From Candidatus Galligastranaerophilus gallistercoris (GTDB lineage: Bacteria > Cyanobacteriota > Vampirovibrionia > Gastranaerophilales > Gastranaerophilaceae): a stretch of 10,693 bases of DNA. Positions 6,260-10,693 of the stretch are shown in pieces. Under the pieces are notes generated by a model that did no database searches, was not told where the DNA came from, and saw only the letters and a program-made list of their open reading frames with translations. Each line of letters begins with the position of its first letter. Within the stretch, counting starts at the first letter, position 1. Location of the stretch: positions 1 through 10,693 of the forward strand of contig DVJH01000140.1 in NCBI GenBank assembly GCA_018710795.1, given 5' to 3'. The translations under genes were made by a program, and so were the position numbers.

Positions 6260-7837
6260 CTATTTCGCTATTTCGGTTACTCTTGCTTCCCTGACAACCG
6301 TTACACGGATTTGTCCGGGGTATTCAAGCTCATCCTCAATGCGTTTTACGATATCACGAGCCAATTTAGCGGCAGCAGCATCATCAAACACATCGGGCTG
6401 AACCACTACCCTAACTTCACGGCCTGCCTGAACAGCAAACGACTGTTTAATGCCTTCATAGCTGTTTGCAATTTCTTCAAGCTTCTTGAGACGTTTAATA
6501 TAGATTTCAAGCGTATCACGTCTTGCACCGGGCCTGCCGGCAGAAACGGCATCGGCAATTTTAACCAGCGCCGCCACAAGCGTGTTTGCTTGAACGTCAT
6601 CATGGTGCGCTTCAATGGCATGGATTATTTCTTCTTTTTCGCCGTATTTTCTTGCAAGCTCGACACCGAGTTGAATATGGGTGCCTTCCTGTTCATGGTC
6701 AACGGCTTTGCCTATGTCATGCAATAATCCCGCACGTTTGGCTTCCTGCACATTGGCACCGAGCTCGGCCGCCAGCATGCCCGCAATTTGCGCCACCTCG
6801 ATAGAATGTTTCAGCACATTTTGACCGAAACTGGTTCTATAATATAAACGTCCAAGAGTCTTTATAAGCTCTCTGTTAAGGTTCATAATTCCAAGATCGT
6901 ATGCGGCTTTTTCGCCTTCCTGTTTCATTTTGTTTTCAATTTCTTTAAGTGATTTTTCATACACTTCTTCAATTCTTACAGGGTGTATACGACCGTCCGA
7001 TATTAATTTTTCAATTGTAAGTCTTGCAACTTCTCTTCTGACAGGGTCAAAAGAAGATAAAACTACGGCTTCCGGGGTATCATCAATAATAAGATCAACG
7101 CCCGTCAAGGTTTCCAGAGTTCTTATGTTTCTGCCTTCACGTCCGATAATTCTGCCTTTCATATCGTCATTGGGAAGAGAAACAACCGAAACGGTGGACT
7201 CGATAACCTGTTCGATTGCGCATTTTTGCATAACCTGAGAAAGAATTTCTCTTGATTTTTCTTCCGCCGATTCTTTTATTTTAATTTCATTTTCTCTTAT
7301 TAATCTTATTTGTTCCTGTTTTAATTCCTGCTTTAACTGTTCAAGAAGAGTATTTCTTGCCTCTTCCCTTGACATCTGCGAAACTCTTTCAAGTTCGGTT
7401 ACCTGTTTTGCAATGGTTTCTGCCAGATAATCTTCTTTTTCGTTAAGCTCGTCTTCCTTTTTATTTAAAGCGTATTCTTTATCAACATTTTGCTGAATTT
7501 TTGTTTCAAGTTCGTCCTGTTTTTTCTCGATTAAATCCTCAAGACGGGAAACTTCCTGTCTTCTTTCTCTGATTTCATCGTTTAATTTCTGCCTGTCTTC
7601 ATAAAGCTGTTCTTTGGCGCTTGCAACGGCTTCTTTCTTGTATAATTCACGTTTTTCTTTAAATTCTTCCTGTTTTTCGTTTAATAAAATCTGTAAATTT
7701 TCAAGAGCCGTTTTTTGGCGCGTATTGATAATAACTATTACAATCGTTGCAATAGCGAACAAAAATGAAGACAAATAAGGACCGATATTTGTTAATATTG
7801 TCATGAATGAATTTTGAGCGATTTTCCCATACCTCAT
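6260..7837 (-). CDS. rny: Ribonuclease Y
   Basis: This membrane-anchored endoribonuclease initiates mRNA decay. Domain order is typical: one transmembrane segment (about 21-38), a long Glu/Lys/Gln-rich coiled coil (about 42-205), and a KH RNA-binding domain with GRIIGREGRN and its GREG loop (about 218-285). The HD nuclease domain follows, with H344 and catalytic HD at 373-374 in LLHDIGK, then HAIEAHHDD (406-414) and the C-terminal VREARVTEIAK. The 525 residues match the family. The start is uncertain: neither the ATG at 7837 nor the second at 7804 has a well-spaced ribosome binding site. The shorter form (514 aa) better fits an N-terminus-out anchor because it drops two positive charges before the membrane helix. 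First gene of the rny-ymdB-PHP operon. Confidence 0.97.
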   Translation of the reverse strand: MRYGKIAQNSFMTILTNIGPYLSSFLFAIATIVIVIINTRQKTALENLQILLNEKQEEFKEKRELYKKEAVASAKEQLYEDRQKLNDEIRERRQEVSRLEDLIEKKQDELETKIQQNVDKEYALNKKEDELNEKEDYLAETIAKQVTELERVSQMSREEARNTLLEQLKQELKQEQIRLIRENEIKIKESAEEKSREILSQVMQKCAIEQVIESTVSVVSLPNDDMKGRIIGREGRNIRTLETLTGVDLIIDDTPEAVVLSSFDPVRREVARLTIEKLISDGRIHPVRIEEVYEKSLKEIENKMKQEGEKAAYDLGIMNLNRELIKTLGRLYYRTSFGQNVLKHSIEVAQIAGMLAAELGANVQEAKRAGLLHDIGKAVDHEQEGTHIQLGVELARKYGEKEEIIHAIEAHHDDVQANTLVAALVKIADAVSAGRPGARRDTLEIYIKRLKKLEEIANSYEGIKQSFAVQAGREVRVVVQPDVFDDAAAAKLARDIVKRIEDELEYPGQIRVTVVREARVTEIAK

Positions 7838-8115
7838 TAAAAGTGTGATTAAAAACGCTAAATATGTTTAAATGTTTAAGTTTCCGTTTATATCATATTC
7901 TAAACTTATTATTAATATATTTAGGTAATTAAATACTAACACAAATTTAAAATTTTGAACAGAAATGAAATAAAAAAATAAAACTAGGATAAAAGCAGTA
8001 TTTTTATAAAAAAATGTATAGTTTTTTAAACTTTAGTGCGATAATTGTCATGTAAAATTAGACAAATTGCCTCTTATTATTAAATATAAGTTAGTTAAGA
8101 TATAAAGGGAAAGTT
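7838..8115. promoter_or_regulatory. AT-rich divergent intergenic region between rny and the NPF protein
   Basis: This 278-nt region should contain promoters for both divergent genes, but no strong consensus is visible. For the + gene, TAGACA (8059-8064) with AAATAT (8082-8087), 17 nt apart, is a weak candidate, followed by the good ribosome binding site AAAGGGA (8104-8110). On the rny side, a 15-mer at 7926-7940 is repeated exactly at 10464-10478 in the leader of another minus-strand gene. No coding frame here is credible. Confidence 0.4.
7926..7940. repeat. Exact 15-mer shared with 10464-10478
   Basis: TAATTAAATACTAAC occurs here, about 90 nt upstream of rny, and again at 10464-10478, about 20 nt upstream of the coiled-coil gene. 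Both copies are in the same orientation relative to a minus-strand gene. The sequence is AT-rich, which lowers its significance, but it may be a shared leader or promoter element. Confidence 0.35.
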
Positions 8116-8361
8116 ATGTTTTCTAATCTGGTTTCTTTGATTAACAAATCATTGTCATCAACATATGTAACGCCTAAAGCCGAAGTTAAAAGCAACAATC
8201 CTTTTGCGTCGTCTGACGGCAACAATCCCTTTGTAAACGTTAATTTTACGGGACAAAACCAAAACTACGCCAAAAATCAGCCCGTGGCAGGCGGATATTT
8301 TGCGGGATATTATAACGGAGTTCCGAATATCGTCGGCAGAAGACTTTTTATTGAAGTTTAA
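8116..8361 (+). CDS. Small protein with duplicated NNPF motif
   Basis: The 81 residues match no family I recognise. The N-terminus is short and mildly hydrophobic (MFSNLVSLINKSL) but does not look like a classical signal peptide. The middle contains two similar units, SNNPFAS (26-32) and GNNPFVN (35-41), in a Ser/Asn/Gln-rich, probably disordered stretch. The C-terminal part is denser in aromatic and Gly residues (GGYFAGYYNG, then a basic-hydrophobic end GRRLFIEV). A good Shine-Dalgarno AAAGGGA ends 5 nt before the ATG, supporting real translation. The only + strand gene in this part of the window, it runs into the convergent M14 gene with overlapping stops and no terminator between. Function unknown; it could be a lineage-specific envelope or adaptor protein. 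Confidence 0.75.
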   Translation: MFSNLVSLINKSLSSTYVTPKAEVKSNNPFASSDGNNPFVNVNFTGQNQNYAKNQPVAGGYFAGYYNGVPNIVGRRLFIEV

Positions 8362-8975
8362 TATTCACATTCGAGATATTTAAAAAGTTTTTCAAATTTT
8401 AAATATAATTTGTCTTTATCTTCGTTTTCATCACATTCTATGGTAATAATCGGAATATTTTTTTCAATTCCGAAATATGTTCCCATGCTGCCCGGGGTAG
8501 GGTAGCCTATATCCTCTTGAAGGGGATAATTTAGAAAATTCGATATTTTTCTTGCAAGCGGAAGGGTATTTTTATTTTTTATTCCGTCATAGTTTATTAT
8601 TTTATAGGGCGTGTGGATTGTAATTATCGCATCAAATGCAACTTTTTGCGCAAGATTAATAAGAAACTCGGTTTCTTTTTCGCATGCGGGAAATTCGCCG
8701 CCGTAATAATCATCGTTTTTATCGATTAAAGACCAGTTTTTTGTCGGAAAATTTCTATTCAGGTCAACCCCGTTTTTATTTTTTCTTTTATCGTTTGAGT
8801 TTAATCTCGGGATATAATAAAGATTGTTTTTTAAAAACCTTTTTTTATTTTTTAAATATTTTTTTATTAAATATTCACCGACACTCTCATCTCCATGGAT
8901 AACGCCGATTACAAGAATGTTTTTCGGCATTTTGCAATCGGCGTTATTTAAAAATTCAATAAGTTCCGTTTTCAA
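8358..8975 (-). CDS. M14-type zinc carboxypeptidase/amidase (MpaA-like)
   Basis: This is a metallopeptidase of the carboxypeptidase A superfamily. MpaA-type members cut the gamma-D-Glu-diaminopimelate bond of recycled murein peptides in the cytoplasm. Zinc ligands are H27 and E30 in GVIHGDESVGE and H121 in TIHTPY. Substrate-binding N73-R74 lies in GVDLNRNFP, and the catalytic Glu is E180 in TIECDE. At 205 residues it is somewhat short but has every key position; no signal peptide, fitting a cytoplasmic recycling role. The start is TTG at 8973-8975, immediately after the rpaB TAA (8976-8978), with Shine-Dalgarno AAAGGAT inside the rpaB end about 8 nt upstream. Translation is thus likely coupled to rpaB. 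Murein substrate specificity is inferred. Confidence 0.88.
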   Translation of the reverse strand: MKTELIEFLNNADCKMPKNILVIGVIHGDESVGEYLIKKYLKNKKRFLKNNLYYIPRLNSNDKRKNKNGVDLNRNFPTKNWSLIDKNDDYYGGEFPACEKETEFLINLAQKVAFDAIITIHTPYKIINYDGIKNKNTLPLARKISNFLNYPLQEDIGYPTPGSMGTYFGIEKNIPIITIECDENEDKDKLYLKFEKLFKYLECEY

Positions 8976-9722
8976 TTATGTTATCCTTTGAAACATATAT
9001 CCTATACCCCTTGCGGTTAATATAAGCTCAGGGTTGGTCGGATCCGCTTCAAGTTTGGATCTCAGTCTTGAAATATGGACGTCTACAACACGGGTATCGA
9101 TTCTGTGATCCGGCGGATAAGCCCACACATGCTGCAAAATTTCGTTTCTCGAATAAGCTTGTCCCGAATTATTTACCAATAATTCAAGAAGCGAAAATTC
9201 CATGCCCGTTAATCTTATTCTTTCATTTTTTCTGTATACCTGACGTCTTGCGGTGTCAATCTTAATGCTGCCCGTCGTAATGACATTTTTTGCGGTTTTA
9301 CCCATAGGGGCAGCGGATTCTTTTGTATTGGTACGTCTTAAAACCGCTTTAACTCTTGCTTCAAGTTCTTTGGGGCTGAAAGGTTTAATAACGTAATCAT
9401 CCGCGCCGAGTTCAAGCCCGGTGATTCTTTCCGATACATCGCCCAATGCGGTTAAGATAATAATCGGCACATCAGAGGTTCTTCTTATTTCTCTGGTTAC
9501 CCCGTAGCCATCCATTTTCGGCATCATAACGTCTAAAATAACAAGATCGGGGTTTGATTTATTATAGACTTCAACGGCTTCTTCACCGTCCTCCGCCGTA
9601 ACAACTTCATAGCCTTGCATCTTAAGACGCGTTTCCAAAATTCTCCTGATGCTGGCTTCATCATCCGCAACCAAAATCCTTTGCTTGGAATCGGCGGATT
9701 CGTTTTGCATATCATCGGTCAT
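8976..9722 (-). CDS. rpaB: OmpR-family response regulator, RpaB-like
   Basis: This is a two-component DNA-binding regulator. In cyanobacteria RpaB, phosphorylated by NblS (Hik33), binds HLR1 sites and controls stress and high-light genes. The receiver domain (about 15-130) has the acidic pair D20-D21, phosphoacceptor D64 in LDVMMPKMDGYG, T91 in LTALGD and K113 in VIKPFSPKELEAR. The winged-helix effector (about 150-246) includes RLTGMEFSLLELLV, RVVDVHISRLRSKLE and a C-terminal ARGIGYMFQRI. Similarity to RpaB in ASIRRILETRL, ERITGLELGADDY and PELILTARG is striking, hence the symbol. An AAAGGGTAG ribosome binding site lies about 9 nt before the ATG. No histidine kinase is in view. In a non-photosynthetic relative the regulon must differ. 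Confidence 0.92.
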   Translation of the reverse strand: MTDDMQNESADSKQRILVADDEASIRRILETRLKMQGYEVVTAEDGEEAVEVYNKSNPDLVILDVMMPKMDGYGVTREIRRTSDVPIIILTALGDVSERITGLELGADDYVIKPFSPKELEARVKAVLRRTNTKESAAPMGKTAKNVITTGSIKIDTARRQVYRKNERIRLTGMEFSLLELLVNNSGQAYSRNEILQHVWAYPPDHRIDTRVVDVHISRLRSKLEADPTNPELILTARGIGYMFQRIT

Positions 9723-9770
9723 ACACTAACTACCCTTTATTTAAAACTATAACAATATATCAGACATAAT

Positions 9771-9788
9771 ATTAACATACGTTAATAA
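9771..9788. promoter_or_regulatory. Paired TTAAC-type box upstream of rpaB
   Basis: Two octamers, ATTAACAT (9771-9778) and GTTAATAA (9781-9788), are separated by 2 nt, giving a 10-bp period. The same bases form a perfect dyad, ATTAAC (9771-9776) with GTTAAT (9781-9786). The box lies about 50-65 nt before the rpaB start. Layout of two 8-mers 2 nt apart recalls the RpaB HLR1 site of cyanobacteria, though the core here is TTAACA rather than TTACA. Autoregulation is inference. Confidence 0.4.
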
Positions 9789-9828
9789 ATTTTAAAAGTA
9801 GTTTTTTTAAAAAATTGATTCTTTATAT

Positions 9829-9858
9829 AAAAAAAAGAAAAGCCGGGTTTTAGCCGGC
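9829..9858 (-). terminator. Intrinsic terminator of the Q-rich coiled-coil gene
   Basis: Read on the minus strand, a 5-bp all-GC stem GCCGG/CCGGC (9854-9858 with 9842-9846) and a 7-nt loop are followed by a 13-nt run that is all T except for one C (9829-9841). It lies about 46 nt past the stop codon of the coiled-coil gene and would insulate rpaB from upstream transcription. Confidence 0.8.
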
Positions 9859-9904
9859 ATAAGGTTACAAGTTTATTTAGGATTATAGGAGTTATTAATT
9901 ATAA

Positions 9905-10444
9905 TTAGAGTTTGATTGCATCAGATTGGATGTTTTGGCTTATTCTTTCATCATAAGATTGAAGTTCAGCCTCTTTAGCCTCTAATTGAGTTTCAATTCT
10001 TGTTTGTTCCGTTTGCAGTTCTTTTTCATATTCATTAATGTATGACTGCATTTGTTCGGAATATTGTTCAAGTTCTTCTTTGTAAATTTCATTAAATATC
10101 GTTGCGGCATCATAGCTTGTAGCGTCGATTGTTCCCATGCCGTATTGATATTGGTTACCCGTTGCTGCATTTGTTTGTTGCAATTGCTGCAGATATGCAT
10201 TTGTTTTTGCGGTTGCCGATTGATATGCAACCGATGCGGAATTTGCCATAAAGTCTAATTGTGTACCAAACATGGATGACGGGCAGCTTGCAGCTTCGCC
10301 GAATGTCAAAATGCCGTCAGCAATGTTGTTGGTATAGCTTGCCAAATCTTGAATTTGACGGGAAATTTGCACATCTTGAAGCTGCAAATCTGAGATTTCC
10401 TGCTTCAATTGCATTTTCCTCATTGATAACATTACCCAAGTCAT
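9905..10444 (-). CDS. Q-rich coiled-coil protein of unknown function
   Basis: The 179 residues match no family I recognise. A short N-terminal coiled coil (about 10-35) is followed by a Ser/Ala/Asn-rich middle with a single Cys (54) and a Q/N-rich run (YLQQLQQTNAATGNQYQYG, 84-102). A long Glu/Gln-rich helix with heptad character (about 118-172) ends the protein. No signal peptide or membrane helix is evident. A strong Shine-Dalgarno (GGAGG 5 nt before the ATG) and a clear terminator mark it as a well-expressed single-gene unit. Helix-linker-helix layout could suit a small structural, secreted or chaperone-like protein, but that is composition only. The long upstream region carries tandem repeats suggestive of regulation. 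Confidence 0.82.
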   Translation of the reverse strand: MTWVMLSMRKMQLKQEISDLQLQDVQISRQIQDLASYTNNIADGILTFGEAASCPSSMFGTQLDFMANSASVAYQSATAKTNAYLQQLQQTNAATGNQYQYGMGTIDATSYDAATIFNEIYKEELEQYSEQMQSYINEYEKELQTEQTRIETQLEAKEAELQSYDERISQNIQSDAIKL

Positions 10445-10463
10445 TTGTTCCTCCTAACCTAAA

Positions 10464-10478
10464 TAATTAAATACTAAC
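10464..10478. repeat. Second copy of the 15-mer found at 7926-7940
   Basis: This is identical to the copy upstream of rny and lies just before the TAACCT and GGAGG of the coiled-coil gene leader. Confidence 0.35.
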
Positions 10479-10522
10479 TTCTTCCTTTTTGATTTAAATT
10501 TAAGTCTTTCGACCTTATTTTT

Positions 10523-10553
10523 TCTAACCTAAACTTAAACCTTTATATAACCT
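10523..10553. promoter_or_regulatory. Three tandem TAACCT-type repeats (Pho-box-like)
   Basis: TCTAACCT (10523-10530), CTTAAACCT (10534-10542) and TATAACCT (10546-10553) are spaced 3 nt apart, giving an 11-12-bp period on one DNA face. The layout resembles the cyanobacterial SphR Pho box as I recall it: tandem PyTTAAPyPy(T/A) units 3 bp apart. A further TAACCT lies at 10455-10460, next to the ribosome binding site of the downstream coiled-coil gene. Confidence 0.4.
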
Positions 10554-10601
10554 TACAATTAAATAAAGTATTTTTTTCATCATAAATTGCCTAAACGCAA
10601 A

Positions 10602-10629
10602 AGTTTTGTTAACATTTCTTAACAAAGCT
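10602..10629. promoter_or_regulatory. TTAACA pair / inverted repeat upstream of the coiled-coil gene
   Basis: TTTGTTAA (10605-10612) and TTAACAAA (10619-10626) form a perfect 8-bp inverted repeat around a 6-nt spacer, extendable to 11 bp with one mismatch. The same bases give two octamers, GTTAACAT (10608-10615) and CTTAACAA (10618-10625), 2 nt apart. That is the same 8+2+8 layout as the box before rpaB. Candidate operator; no hairpin terminator role is evident because no T-run follows closely. Confidence 0.4.
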
Positions 10630-10693
10630 AAAAGAGTGTTTTTTGAGATGTTTTAAGGGCGGAATATGTTTTAAAATGGGTTTTTGAAACATT

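Noticed and set aside
6311..6727. 138-aa + strand reading frame antisense to rny
   Set aside because: It lies opposite the strongly conserved HD domain of RNase Y, with no ribosome binding site; a shadow frame.
1..10693. CRISPR array, rRNA, riboswitch or insertion sequence
   Set aside because: I saw no regularly spaced repeats, conserved RNA signatures, transposase frames or terminal inverted repeats in the window.

Overview
The window is AT-rich bacterial DNA. It most likely comes from a non-photosynthetic relative of the Cyanobacteria (Vampirovibrionia/Melainabacteria, Gastranaerophilales type). The best taxonomic clue is the response regulator at 8976-9722, which reads almost like a cyanobacterial RpaB from end to end. 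RNase Y with YmdB, a SpoIID-like protein in a genome with no other sporulation gene in view, low GC content and lineage-specific small proteins fit that reading. The assignment is inference; no rRNA or other taxonomic marker is present.

Left end (1-1621, + strand): three closely packed phage-type genes. These are a hypothetical protein cut by the window edge, a small coiled-coil protein, and an apparently intact terminase large subunit. No portal or capsid gene follows. The phage block stops in a 159-nt spacer (1622-1780) that holds a dif-like palindrome, a GC-richer patch and a bidirectional terminator, and convergent chromosomal genes begin immediately after. This looks like the edge of a prophage remnant or phage-derived element.

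Centre (1781-7837, - strand): seven genes read in one direction. rny (RNase Y), ymdB-like and a PHP phosphoesterase are tightly linked, with a 2-nt gap and then a 4-nt overlap. A WecA/TagO-type undecaprenyl-phosphate sugar-phosphate transferase, a 98-residue hypothetical, a compact secreted SpoIID-domain protein and HU follow. HU has its own good promoter and terminator. The group joins RNA turnover and nucleotide phosphoesterases to envelope polysaccharide and peptidoglycan functions.

Right end (7838-10693): an AT-rich divergent region, then a small + strand protein with two NNPF motifs. Its stop codon overlaps that of a convergent M14 zinc-peptidase gene. The peptidase starts with TTG directly after the stop of rpaB and is probably translationally coupled to it. 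Upstream of rpaB lie a paired TTAAC-type box and the terminator of a Q-rich coiled-coil protein of unknown function (9905-10444). The region upstream of that last gene holds several tandem repeats resembling the binding-site layout of OmpR-family regulators: a Pho-box-like triplet and an HLR1-like pair.
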